From: Lithobates sylvaticus
Lineage: Eukaryota; Chordata; Amphibia; Anura; Ranidae
Direction: 5' to 3'
DNA length: 64,000 bases
Assembly (NCBI GenBank): GCA_028564925.1
Contig: CM053031.1
Coordinates: forward strand, 166,149,084 to 166,213,083
The notes under the pieces: generated by a model
The model's database searches: none
Told to the model about the DNA's origin: nothing
Seen by the model: the letters and a program-made list of their open reading frames with translations, nothing else
Translations under genes and position numbers: made by a program
Part shown: positions 44,194-55,061 of the stretch, piece after piece
Layout: each line of letters starts with the position of its first letter
Numbering within the stretch: position 1 is the stretch's first letter

Positions 44194-45390
44194 AGTTACA
44201 TAGTTAGTTAGGTTGAAAAAAGACACAAGTCCATCCAGTTCAACCACAAATAAAAATATATATATATCATACAATCCCATATACCCCATTCTATACCCAC
44301 AGTTGATCCAGAGGAAGGCAAAAAAAAAAAAACAGCAGCGCATGCTCCAATTTGCTAAAGCAGGGGAAAAAATTCCTTCCTGATCCCTCGAGAGGCAATT
44401 GGATTTTCACTGGATCAATTTTACCTATAAATGTTAGTACCCAGTTATATTATGTATATTTAGGAAAGTATCCAGGCCTTTCTTAAAGCAATCTACTGAG
44501 CTGGCCAGAACCACCTCTGCAGGGAGTCTATTCCACATTTTCACAGCTCTTACTGTGAAGAAAACTTTCCGTATTTGGAGATGAAATCTCTTTTCCTCTA
44601 GACGTGAAGAGTGCCCCCTTGTCCTCTTTGTTGACTGTAAAGTGAATAACTCAACACCAAGTTCACTATATGGACCCCTTATATATTTATACATGTTGAT
44701 CATATCCCTCCTTAATCTCCTCCTATCAAGGGTGAATACATTCAGTTCCTCTAATCTTTTCTCATAGCTGAGCTCCTCCATTCCTCTTATCAGTTTGATT
44801 GCCCTTCTCTGCACTTTCTCCAGTTCCCCAAGATCCTTTTTGAGAACTGGTGCCCAAAACTGAACTGCATATTTCAGATGAGGTCTTACTAATGATTTGA
44901 ACAGGGGCAAAATGATATCTCTCTCTCTGGAGTCCATACCTCTCTTAATACAAGAAAGGACTTTGCTCGCTTTGGAAAACGCAGCTTGGCATTGCATGCT
45001 ATTATTGAGCTTATAATCTACCAAAACCCCCAGATCCTTCTCCATTACAGATCCCCCCAGTTGTACTCCCCCTAGCATGTATGATGCATGCATATTCTTA
45101 GACCCCAAGTGCATAACTTTACATTTATCAACTTTAAACCTCATCTGCCACATAGTCGCCCAATTAGACAGGGCATTGAGGTCGGCTTGTAAATTTGAGA
45201 CATCCTGTAAGGATGTTATTCCACTGCATAGCTTGGTGTCATCTGCAAAGACGGAAATGTTACTTTTGATCCCAGACCCAATATCATTTATAAAGATATT
45301 AAAAAGTAAGGGTCCCAGTACTGAACCTTGGGGTACACCACTGATAACCTGTATCCCAGGCAGATCAAATGTGGCAAAAACATTAACCAT
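44194..45390 (-). mobile_element. CR1-type LINE, 5'-truncated, minus strand
   Basis: Reading leftwards, the element starts in the reverse-transcriptase domain near 45390, runs through the end of its ORF at 44434, has a 240-base 3' UTR and ends in the repeated tail motif tacatagttacatagttagt at 44194-44213. The same tail recurs at 18507 and 32086. Just left of it (44158-44181) a short inverted piece, ttttttcaacctaactatgta, forms a hairpin with the tail and may be the end of another copy. The 5' end joins a hAT transposase gene at about 45391. Confidence 0.75.
44434..45390 (-). pseudogene. CR1-type LINE reverse transcriptase, C-terminal 318 aa
   Basis: In CR1/Jockey-group LINEs this enzyme copies element RNA at the nicked target. 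The open frame starts in mid-domain: SGVPQGSVLGPLLFNIFIND, then SVFADDTKLC with the active-site FADD (about residue 50). The thumb-like part LQADLNALSNWATMWQMRFK and KCKVMHLGS, the DLGVLVDYKL motif and the typical end (YVQFWAPVL-like AVQFWAPVLKKD, VQRRAIKLIRGM, YEKRLEELNVFTLDRRRLR) follow. It is open throughout, with no stop or frameshift, but lacks the endonuclease and the front of the reverse transcriptase. The methionine at 45390 lies at the truncation point and is not the native start. Confidence 0.82.
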
Positions 45391-47730
45391 TTGGGTACCA
45401 CATGCCTAACAAGGCATTTAACGTCCAACCACTCAGCCCCTTGGTAGACATGTGCACACTGAAATATTTTGTTTCGGAATTTCGCTTTCGTCCGAAAAAT
45501 AAATGTATTTAGTTACTTCCGAAATTAGTTTTTATTTATTTTGCTTCGTTAAAAAATGCATTCGTCTGAAAATCTGAAATAATTAAGGCTGAATCTGTCA
45601 TTGAAGGCTTATGGTGTCTGTCGAATGTTCTAAGAAGATTTGACAGAGCAGCTAAACTGTACGATGTCGCAATCACACATTTCCGGTCGAATGTTCCGCT
45701 TACAAGCTATAGTAGAATTCTAATGTTGTATGACACTAGTAATAATTATATTTATAAATTATTATTACTTGTCAACCAACATTAGAATTCTTCTATAGCC
45801 TATGGGCGGAACATTTGACCATAAATGTCCGCTCATGGCGGCTGCTTCGTCGAATCTTCATGTTGAATCTTTTCTCTCTATGTCAAATAATCTTGGACTA
45901 ATAGAGTTAGGTTAGGCACATTCAACCTTTTTTGCTATTGTCTCTATAATGTCGAATCGTTTCTCTCTATGTCAAATCTTTTCTCTTTATGTAGAATAAT
46001 CTTGGACTAATAGAGCTAAGGTTAGGCACATCGACCACAGGTTCGATGGATACAGATCGCTATTGTCAGATTCATGTTGAATCTCCTATCTATATGGAAC
46101 TGTTGTCGCAATGAAAACGAAAATAAAGCATTTGTTTATGTCAGATCTTTCAGTTTTCGGATTCTGCGCGTTCATTATCGTTTGTTAAAACGATAACAAA
46201 ATATCCAAAATTTGGACGAAAATGCATTTGGACGAAAACGAATGCACATGTCTACCCCTTGGCAAGAGCACCTAAAAGCCACACAAAAGGGGCACAAATC
46301 TGTCCCTCCTCCTCCTCCTTTCCCACTTCAGTCTGCCCCTACTATACAGTATCATTATCTCTCAGCAGCCTCCAGTGACAAGGATTATGGTATAGCACAG
46401 GGTGTCCTAGGTCCTAGCAGCACACCACCAGCTGTAGACTGTAGCCAGAAAATTTCTCTGCCCCATCTGCTGAGAGATAAAAATACAGTCAGCACACCCA
46501 GCATCTAAATGCAAGCTTGTCAAAGCTGTTGACTCTCCAACTTCTGCCTTTCAGCCTGGTGGATTCTGCCCCCTTCCATGAATTCACACAATGTGCTGTA
46601 CCACAATAGCAGGTTCCCAGTCACCACTACTTTTCATGTAAGTCCGTTCGATCTCTCTACCATAACGTGGAAGGGAATGTTCTGGCATCGTTGGGAAAGG
46701 CAGTCAGACGTAAAATCCACCTTACTGCTGACACATGGTCCAGCAAGCATGGGCAAGGACGATATATTTCGTTCACAGCACACTTGGTAATGCTGATTGC
46801 AACTCAAAAGGATGCAGGACAGGACTCCTATGAACACCAAGTACCCCCTAAGCGTTCAAAGGGCTATTCCCAGAGTCAGAATGAAAGGTGTCATGCAGTG
46901 CTTCAGCTGGTGTGTTTAGGGGACAGGAACCACACCGGAGCAGAGATTCTTGCAGCTCTGCAGGGACAAGTCCAGTGGTGGTTCACACCACGCCAGCTGG
47001 AGCCAGAAATGGTAGTGTCCGATAATGGCTCAAACCTCCGGTCAGCACTTAGACAGAGAAAGTTGACACATGTGCCATGCCTGGCACATGTCCTCAATTT
47101 TGTGGTGCAGCATTTCCTAAGTATGTACCCAGGGTTGCAAGATGTACTAAAACAGGCCAGAAGAGTCTGTAGCCCTTTCAGGCGGTCATACACAGCCAGT
47201 GCTCAGTTGGCTGAAATTCAGCGGGAATTCCACCTGCCTGTAAACCGCCTGATTTGTGACATTCCTACAAGGTGGAACTCAACTTTGGGAATTCTGCAGC
47301 GGAGGCAGAGCGGCAGGACGACGAGGATGACTTCCTTTCCTCTCAAGGCCCACTTTATTCAGACACCATCCAGGAGGAGAGAGGGGAGGAGGATGAGGAG
47401 GAGGATTCTGGCACTTTCATAGGCTTTGAAGAAGAGGAAGACATGCGTCAATCTGTAAGCTATGGCTTTCCAGCCACAGGACCCTTGGGAGTAGTACGTG
47501 GCTGGGAGGAGGAAGTTCCAGATGCTGTCATCTTAAGTGACCCCGGGGAGTCTGCTTCTCAAGCCTCTGCAAATTTGAGGTGTGTGGGCAACCTCATGCT
47601 TCAATGCCTGTGAAAGGACCCAAGAATACGTGGCATAAAGAAGAAGGACGATTAATAGATGGCAACCCTCCTCGACCACCGTTATAAGGGGAAGGTCTCA
47701 GAACTCATCCCATCCCCACTGAGAGTACAA
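45391..47730 (+). pseudogene. hAT transposase gene (BED finger, ZBED-like), broken
   Basis: hAT transposases use a BED zinc finger to bind DNA and an RNase-H-like core split by a helical insertion. The sequence GTTCLTRHLTSNHSAPW (45396-45444) is the end of a BED finger and continues QEHLKATQKGH after the MITE at 45445-46254. A proline-rich linker follows. The core appears near 46590-47290: the PFSLVDSAPFHEF region, LTADTWSSKHGQGRYISFTA (first catalytic D), MVVSDNGSNLRSALR (second D), VPCLAHVLNFVVQ with the conserved C..H, and DIPTRWNSTL. An acidic stretch (47330-47470) and KDPRIRGIKKKDD, then a LLDHRYKGKVSEL-like end near 47670, complete it. There are several stops and frame changes. The N-terminus is cut where the CR1-type LINE joins. 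It is a fossil rather than a domesticated ZBED gene. Confidence 0.75.
45445..46254. mobile_element. hAT MITE inserted in the BED-finger codons
   Basis: Flanked by CCCCTTGG on both sides (45437-45444 and 46255-46262), a perfect 8-base duplication, with terminal inverted repeats TAGACATGTGCA and TGCACATGTCTA. The 810-base interior is AT-rich and non-coding. It includes an internal fold-back (about 45690-45825, with tagaattctaatgttg and caacattagaattc arms). It also has a short direct repeat of ataatcttggactaatagag (about 45887 and 46006). It has no transposase of its own. Confidence 0.88.
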
Positions 47731-48040
47731 AAGATAAAATCTTCACAAAAATTTGTCAAAATTGTCCGATGTGTCCGCAATAATCAAAAATATGTAAAAG
47801 AATACGTATCGGCCTAAACTGAGGCTCTTTTTTTGTTTATAGCGCAAAAAAAAAAAATGCAGGGGTGATCGAATACCACCAAAAGAAATCTCTATTTGTG
47901 GGAAAAAAAGGGTGTCAATTTTTGTTTGGGAGCCACGTCACATGACCGCGCAATTGTCAGTTAAATCGATGCAGTGCCGAATCGCAAAAAGTGCTCTGGT
48001 CAGGAAGGGGGTTAATCCTTCCGGGGCTGAGGTGGTTAAA
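47731..48040. repeat. Interspersed repeat, probably a MITE
   Basis: A 310-base non-coding block with tagcgcaaaaaaaaaaaatg, tcgaataccaccaaaagaaa, gggagccacgtcacatgacc and an end tccggggctgaggtggttaa. I recognise this text as a common frog repeat from general familiarity, not from a search. Ends and target duplication were not determined. Confidence 0.4.
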
Positions 48041-50599
48041 GTGAAGGCTGCTGAATACAGGAAGAGTACAAAAGCTATGGAATAGGAAGGTAGGAATATC
48101 AGGGGTAGCACCTACTGTAGCTATACACTGCAACTATCCCCACCCCTGCATACCTTTTGCAATTGCATACCATTAACATTTTTCTGACTGTGCAAGTCAC
48201 TCAAGGATCTGAGCAAAAAAAAAAGTAACTTTTCTTTTTTTTACTGACCTTCTAGGTAATGGGATTTACAGTGGTTGTAAAGGCTAAAGGTTATTTTTAC
48301 CTTTATGTATTCTATGGTGTTCTAAGAATCATGTCCTCCCGTATACTATATGATTTGTTGTCCCGTTACCAGCCAACATTAAGTATGGAAATGGGAGCCT
48401 GCCTAGTTAATTTCTGTAAGTAGATGTTACAAATGTAAAAATTGTCAGCATGGAAGTTGAGGGGGGAGAGACAACAAGAAACCATAGGCCTGTGAGGCAG
48501 AAAGAAAAAACCTGCCCTGTTAAAAAAAGAGACATACAGCATTCAAAGACATACAGACTCTCACTTCTGAAATCCTATGAATACACTGTCAATATTAGCC
48601 TCATTTGAAATATTATTGCTGTATATGGGGGAAAACAGGATTTTTTTTATGCAGAAGACAAAACAGGTACATATAACAGAACTTAAAATATGTTTTCCAA
48701 CTTTTAATAAAAGTCATTGTTTTTATGTTTTTCTTTTTCTTTCAATTATCACTGATTCAAGTGTCTTGGGAATTTAAATAGTTAAAGCTGGGTCCTTGTA
48801 CCCTATTCTGAGGACAATTCACAATGAGGATGAAGCACTGCATAAATATTACATTCATCTTTAAATATTAAATGCATCATTAATGAGTTCATGAATTTGA
48901 TTTAGATAGAAATATATCTTAGTCATATTTTTAAACTCATTAATGTGTTGCTGGCATCTCTCAAACCTCAAGGAAATAGCAATTCTCGTGTGCATAAAAT
49001 TGAGATGCTCACAATGTTTGATTAATGAGTGAGTTTTTAACCACCAAAACAGAAGTGCCTGATTTGGCTGTGCTAAAACTTAATAATTTATAATCTCTGT
49101 TATGTAATTACAGTATTTTGTATGTCACCTAATTACTTACCATATGTGCAATATATTAAATGGTCTGCACTAAATACATATTAGTACATTTATTTCAATT
49201 TTGTTTTATAACTTACCTCATTAAAGGGGAAAAAATACTTTAAGGGCAATTCCTTGGACACGCATGCAAATCCTTTTATTTCTGTAGTGTTATTCTATGT
49301 TAGTCTATACTTCTGCTGCAGACTTCAGCTAACTTAATTACAAAAAAAAAAATGAGTACGGTACTTCAATTGCACAAAGCTAAATAAAAATAAAAAATGC
49401 TATTTTCTTTTGTGCAAAAAATGTCACAGTTCATTTATATTTCTAAAATCTACAGTGATTTGCTACCTCAGCTCTGCCAACTGAGAACTGTAGAGTGGTC
49501 TATAAAAGGGCCATCAAATAAATGTATCATATGCATTTGTTCCATCAAATGCAAGTTCAATCCTATCATATTGTACATGTACATGTTGTTCACAGACAAA
49601 TTAGAAAAAAGATGTCTAACATTTAATGCTGTTAATTTGTCTGGTATGAATCAATTTTTATTGGAAAAGAACTAACAAATGTATAGCAGCTTGTAATCCA
49701 GCTGCAATTGGATCATGTCTACTGAATCTATCCTTTTTGCACACTTGTACACTTTTGGCAAAACAATTATCCTGGTGATTACAAGTCATTTAACTTTAGG
49801 ACAATAAATTATGAAAAAACATTCCCAAACATTAGTTATTAGCAGCACTATTTGATACAAATGTTCACTTATTCTGTTCATTAGCACTTGAACTCTTCAC
49901 TTTGTTACTTTTTGAATAGCTTAATGCAAGCCATTTGGTATTAATAGCAATTTAGGATTGAATAAAGGTCAACTTAAATATTATTCAGTGACCTTGCTAG
50001 ACAAGATCTTTTTGTTTCTTTGTAAATAGAATGCCCACAATCTGCATTCAAAGCTTTATTGTATATAATTTTAGTTCCAATTAATTAAAAAAAAATCTCT
50101 GCATTGTATGCAGGGCCAATTGTATAATTTGTATTACTTAGGACAATTATCTTGGCTGCTCAACTGCCCTGGATGCCATTCCCTCAGCCACTACCATTAC
50201 ACATACACACACCAAAAAGGCTGTTCCACTTAGACATTTTTATTGACAACTGTATGAAAAGATATTAGCACAAAAGCACAGTACCTCAACAACAAAATAT
50301 CATTAATAGAAAAAAGCAAGTTGGCAACGCAGGACCTGTGGTCAAGTAAGTGTCCACTAACTCCAGGAAGCACTTTATCATACTGACACTGACCTGCAAT
50401 GTGATGGGAACCTTTAATTTGACCTCTAGATTTGCTCTGTATAATATGCATGTTGATGTTCAGTGGATGAATTGTTACAACTAATTGCACTGTTTACTTT
50501 TTTCTTTTTTGCAAACACACACCGATTCACATTTATAGTGTGAACAAGGCACATACAGAATACTTGTTTTGTATGTGCCCTTGCATTTAAGCCTGCATT
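48041..50599. other. AT-rich stretch, no feature recognised
   Basis: About 2.5 kb of AT-rich DNA with only short open frames, none with a recognisable domain. No paired repeats, transposon ends or tRNA-like motifs were seen. This is the longest part of the window that looks free of identifiable transposon sequence. Confidence 0.45.
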
Positions 50600-50790
50600 T
50601 ATCAATGCAGTTCAGCACAGCAAGGACTGACAAGGAGTCCCGTGACTAGTGACGAAACACGTTGGGTGTGGTTTTGTGACATCATCATGCTAAAGCAGGA
50701 AGTAAATCCTGTTATTTGATTGTCTCTAAATAAAATACAGATTTTACACAGTTCAGCACTATATTGGCTTTTTTATTCCTTTGAGCATTA
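50600..50790 (+). mobile_element. Penelope-like terminal repeat fragment with a hammerhead-like motif
   Basis: Contains actgacaaggagtcccgtga followed by tagtgacgaaacacgttggg. CTGACGA and CGAAAC are the two conserved core boxes of the hammerhead ribozymes carried by Penelope-like terminal repeats. Here the first box is CTGACAA and the second is intact. The following text (aataaaatacagattttaca, ggcttttttattccttt) resembles what follows such repeats. A strong stem I was not found, so the ribozyme call is tentative. No reverse transcriptase adjoins it. Confidence 0.4.
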
Positions 50791-50996
50791 CCAGCATGAG
50801 GATTATTGAACAATCAGAAGCAAGTCTCCCTTGAACAGGAGGAAAGTTGAGATCCCTTGTATGAAGCACAATGTATATGTGAAACATTGTCACACTTTGG
50901 TCCGTTGCCATAGCCCTGATACCATTCTTTCAATAAACCTGTTGGACCGATGTTGGTGTGCAGCTAATTATTTCTATTTGGTCTACATGTACACAG

Positions 50997-51370
50997 TGTC
51001 AGAAACCATGAAATCAGACTGAGACAGAAGTACAGTTAAATCACACTTGTTTAATAATAAAAGTAAATAACGGAAAGGATAGTCAGACAAGCCAAACATT
51101 AGGGAGCCAGAGATGAGCGTAGTAAAACAGCAAGCAGGATCTGGAGCCAGAAGGGATGTCAGCCAAGCAAGTCTTTAAACAGGAATGCAGGAGAGCGTCT
51201 CTGTAAAGTTTACTAAGGTGAAGGCAGAGCTTCACTGGACTGGATGGCCTAAGTAGGTAGGACTGAAGAGCAGGATATCATCAACAGAGTAACTGTGGAG
51301 AGATAGCTGGCAATTAGCCGACAGCTGAGAGGCCAGCTCAGAGAAGGAAGGGCTCAGCCCAGCCCTGGCA
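50997..51370 (-). repeat. LTR of the broken gypsy element, left copy
   Basis: 374 bases, starting tgtcagaaaccatgaaatca and ending cagccctggca; the matching LTR is at 54665-55056. The preceding five bases, CACAG, repeat after the right copy. Confidence 0.8.
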
Positions 51371-51899
51371 TTACTCCCTCCTCAATGACCCCTCCCCCTC
51401 TGAGGACCACCAGGCTTGAGGGGAAAATGTCTATGGAAATCACGGAGGAGGACAGGGGCATGTACGTCCGAGGATGAGACCCAAGAGCGTTCCTCCGGAC
51501 CGTACCCTTTCCAATGCACTAGGTACTGTATGTGCCCACGAAACCTACGGGAGTCAAAAATGGACTGTACTTCATACTCCTCATGGTTTTTAACCTGTAC
51601 AGGGTGAGGACGGTGGCACTGAGGTGGTAAAGTGGTTGCAGACCAAAGGTTTTAATAAGGAGACATGAAATACATTTGAAATACGCATATCCAGTGGCGT
51701 TGTTAGCCAGGTGCGGGGGGTGCGCGCCGCACCCGGGTGACACCCGCCAAAGGGGTGACACCCGTGGGTAGCGGCACCGCTAACACCGCCAGCCGCCGTG
51801 TCACCGTGTCTCACCGTCGCCGCGGTGTCCCTCAGCGGAGCAGAGCGGAACGAAGCCGCCTCCCCCTCCTTTGTTTACATCCACAAAGGAGGAGGAGCT

Positions 51900-53815
51900 C
51901 GAGGGACACACACCGCTGTCTGTATCTGAGGTCTGTGATGGGGGTGTCTGTATTGAGGGATGGGTCTGCACTGGGGGGTGTCTGTACTTTGGGGGGTCTG
52001 CACTGAGGGGGGATATCTGCACTGGGGGGGTCTGTACTGTCTGTCTTTTGGGGTGTCTGCACTGGGGGGTGTCTGCACTGGGGGGTCTGCACTGAGGGGG
52101 GATATCTGTACTGCTGGGGGGGGGGCTGCCCTGGGGGGGATCTGCACTGGGGGGGATATCTGTACTGCTGGGGGGGCCTGCCCTGGGGGGGATCTGCACT
52201 GGGGGGGGGGGTCTGCACTGAGGGGGATATCTGTACTGCTGGGGGGGCCTGCCCTGGGGGGGATCTGCACTGGGGGGGGGGGTCTGCACTGAGGGGGGAT
52301 ATCTGTACTGCTGGGGGGGATCTGCACTGGGGGGGGTCTGCACTGAGGGGGGATATCTGTACTGCTGGGGGGCCTGTCCTGGGGGGTGTCTGTACTGAGG
52401 GGGGTCTACACTAAGGGAGGGGTGTCTGTACTGCTGGGGGGGGGGGGTATGCACTGGGAGGTCTGCACTGAGGGGAATGTCTGTACTGAGGGGGGGTGTC
52501 TGTACTGCTGGGGGGTTTCTGTAATGCTGGGGGGGGGGTCTGCACTGAGAGGGGTATCTGTACTGCTGGTGGGGTCTGCACTGAGGGGGGTGTCTGTAAT
52601 GCTGGGGGGGGGGTCTGCACTGGGAGGCAGTGGCGTTGTTAGCCAGGTGCGGGGGGTGCGCGCCGCACCCGGGTGACACCCGCCAAAGGGGTGACACCCG
52701 TGGGTAGCGGCACCGCTAACACCGCCAGCCGCCGTGTCACCGTGTCTCACCGTCGCCGCGGTGTCCCTCAGCGGAGCAGAGCGGAACGAAGCCGCCTCCC
52801 CCTCCTTTGTTTACATCCACAAAGGAGGAGGAGCTCGAGGGACACACACCGCTGTCTGTATCTGAGGTCTGTGATGGGGGTGTCTGTATTGAGGGATGGG
52901 TCTGCACTGGGGGGTGTCTGTACTTTGGGGGGGTCTGCACTGAGGGGGGATATCTGCACTGGGGGGGTCTGTACTGTCTGTCTTTTGGGGTGTCTGCACT
53001 GGGGGGTGTCTGCACTGGGGGGTCTGCACTGAGGGGGGATATCTGTACTGCTGGGGGGGGGCTGCCCTGGGGGGATCTGCACTGGGGGGGGGGGGGATAT
53101 CTGTACTGCTGGGGGGGCCTGCCCTGGGGGGGATCTGCACTGGGGGGGGGGTCTGCACTGAGGGGGATATCTGTACTGCTGGGGGGGCCTGCCCTGGGGG
53201 GGGATCTGCACTGGGGGGGGGGGGGGTCTGCACTGAGGGGGGATATCTGTACTGCTGGGGGGGATCTGCACTGGGGGGGGGTCTGCACTGAGGGGGGATA
53301 TCTGTACTGCTGGGGGGCCTGTCCTGGGGGGTGTCTGTACTGAGGGGGGTCTACACTAAGGGAGGGGTGTCTGTACTGCTGGGGGGGGGGTCTGCACTGG
53401 GAGGTCTGCACTGAGGGGAATGTCTGTACTGAGGGGGGGTGTCTGTACTGCTGGGGGGTTTCTGTAATGCTGGGGGGGGGGTCTGCACTGAGAGGGGTAT
53501 CTGTACTGCTGGTGGGGTCTGCACTGAGGGGGGTGTCTGTAATGCTGGGGGGGGGTCTGCACTGGGAGGGGTATCTGTACTGCTGGGGGGTGACTGCACT
53601 AAGGGGGGGTGTCTGTACTGATGGAGGGGTCTGCACTGAAGGGGTGTCTGTACTGAGGGAGGAGGTTTATATTGATGGAGGGTGGTCTGTACTTAGTGTG
53701 GGGGTCTGTACTGAGGGAGGGGGATCTATACTGCGGGAGGGGGGTCTGTAGTTAGTGGAGGGGGTCTGTACTGAGGGGGGACTATAGTTGGTGGCGGGGG
53801 GGGTGACACCATTTT
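51900..53815. repeat. G-rich minisatellite arrays in the nested hAT copies
   Basis: Units close to ggggtctgcactgagggggg and gatatctgtactgctggggg alternate many times in both copies (about 51905-52627 and 52850-53790), and again at 53864-54110. G-runs of four to twelve vary in length from unit to unit. The strand is a strong G-quadruplex candidate. The long open frames on the minus strand (for example 51801-52697 and 52737-53636, rich in P, Q and T) exist because the unit has no stop codon in those frames. Confidence 0.85.
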
Positions 53816-53855
53816 TTTTTCGCACCGGGTGACACCAACCCTAGTGACGCCACTG
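52628..53855. mobile_element. Inner copy of the same hAT element (self-insertion)
   Basis: It has the same ends (CAGTGGCGTTGTTAGCCAGG and AGTGACGCCACTG) and the same internal order as the outer copy. It is flanked by CTGGGAGG at 52620-52627 and 53856-53863, an 8-base duplication of outer-element sequence. Length is 1228 bases against 1222 for the outer. The two copies differ mainly in the lengths of G-runs. The uninterrupted counterpart of the insertion site can be seen within the inner copy itself, near 53562 (gcactgggaggggtatctg). Confidence 0.9.
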
Positions 53856-54664
53856 CTGGGAGGGGTATCTGTACTGCTGGGGGGTGACTGCACTAAGGGG
53901 GGGTGTCTGTACTGATGGAGGGGTCTGCACTGAAGGGGTGTCTGTACTGAGGGAGGAGGTTTATATTGATGGAGGGTGGTCTGTACTTAGTGTGGGGGTC
54001 TGTACTGAGGGAGGGGGATCTATACTGCGGGAGGGGGGTCTGTAGTTAGTGGAGGGGGTCTGTACTGAGGGGGGACTATAGTTGTTGGGGGGGGGGGTGA
54101 CACCATTTTTTTTTCGCACCGGGTGACACCAACCCTAGTGACGCCACTGCGCATATCAGAAGGTCTAATGCGTAAGCCACTGGGTTAATCCTGCGAAAAA
54201 TACGGAAAGGCCCAATAAACCAAGGTGCGAACTTCAGTGAGGGACCAAAAAGTCAGAGGTTGCGAGATGACAGCCAGACCCTGTCCCCAACCTGGTAGGA
54301 AGGCGCAGGCAGGCATCTGTGGTCACCCTTTCTTGGGCTGATTCCTCCGTCGAGATACAGGCTCTAATCGACTCTGGGGCTGCTCATTGATGCTGCCTTT
54401 GTTTTGAAGCACTCAATTCCGCTGCAGCTGAGTGACACTCCACTTGCCATTGAGGCTCTTGACAGGAGACCCCTACAGCCTGCTCATGTGACCCATGAGA
54501 CTGTTCTGTTGTCCATGGCTGTATGGGGCTTTTCACCATGAGATAATCCAATTCCAAGTTATTTCCTCACCTAAGTTTCTGTTGGTTAATGGTTATCCTT
54601 GGTTACAGAGGCACAACCTCTCTTTTGATTGGCTGTATCTTCTGAATTCATGGCCTTCGCCTAC

Positions 54665-55056
54665 TGTCAGAAACCATGAAATCAGACTGAGACAGAAGTA
54701 CAGTTAAATCACACTTGTTTAAAAATAAAAATAAATAGAACAAACGTAGTCAAAACATAGCCAGAGTTCAGGAACCAGAATGCATAGTCAGACAAGCCAA
54801 ACGTCAGGGAGCCGGAGATAAGCGTAGTAAAACATCAAGCAGGATCTGGAGCCAGAAGGGATGTCAGCCAAGTCTTTAAACAGGAATGCAGGAGAGCATC
54901 ACTGTGATGTTGACTAAGGTGAAGGGAGAGCTCCTCTGGACTGGGTGGCTTAATTTGGTAGGACTGACGAGCAGGATATCATCAACAACTGAGTAACTGT
55001 TAGCCGACAGCTGAGAGGCCAGCTTGGAGAAGGAAGGGCTGAGCCCAGCCCTGACA
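54665..55056 (-). repeat. LTR of the broken gypsy element, right copy
   Basis: 392 bases, starting tgtcagaaaccatgaaatca and ending cagccctgaca, followed by CACAG. The longer length comes mainly from sequence near 54735-54790 that is shorter in the left copy. Confidence 0.8.
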
Positions 55057-55061
55057 CACAG

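Larger units (their letters stand above)
51692..54149. mobile_element. Outer G-rich hAT element, split by a copy of itself
   Basis: Begins CAGTGGCGTTGTTAGCCAGG and ends AGTGACGCCACTG, with CGCATATC on both sides (51684-51691 and 54150-54157), a perfect 8-base duplication in the broken gypsy element. Without the inner copy (52628-53855) and its duplicated target it is 1222 bases. It has a GC-rich left region (51692-51900), a long G-rich minisatellite, and a right region with cgcaccgggtgacaccaacc. No transposase is encoded. Confidence 0.9.
50997..55056 (-). mobile_element. Ty3/gypsy LTR retrotransposon, broken, with both LTRs
   Basis: Two LTRs (50997-51370 and 54665-55056) are flanked by CACAG on both outer sides, a 5-base target duplication. 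Both start TGTCAGAAACC and end in CA. Internal parts that can be named are a pol C-terminal region with a chromodomain on the minus strand (about 51400-51690, continuing 54160-54330), and a protease-like stretch near 54340-54650. Most of the internal region is missing and the element is broken in many places. Family: chromodomain-bearing Ty3/gypsy. The LTRs differ by an indel and scattered substitutions, so insertion is not recent. It is interrupted by the hAT at 51692-54149. Confidence 0.75.

Noticed and set aside
46590-47730. Possible domesticated ZBED gene
   Set aside because: The conserved text is broken by stops and frame changes, and the front is interrupted by a MITE and truncated by a LINE, so it is a decayed transposase.
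51801-53636. Long minus-strand open frames (up to 299 codons) rich in P, Q, T, Y and S
   Set aside because: They are translations of the G-rich minisatellite of the nested hAT copies. The unit lacks stops in several frames on both strands, and no domain or sensible start is present.
51900-53790. Regularly spaced direct repeats resembling a CRISPR array
   Set aside because: Units are contiguous, variable and G-rich, without unique spacers or cas genes, and lie in a vertebrate hAT element.
51692-54149. Tandem duplication by unequal crossing-over as explanation for the doubled G-rich element
   Set aside because: The order is left part, whole element, right part, with CTGGGAGG duplicated at the joints. 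Crossing-over would give head-to-tail whole units without a new 8-base duplication.
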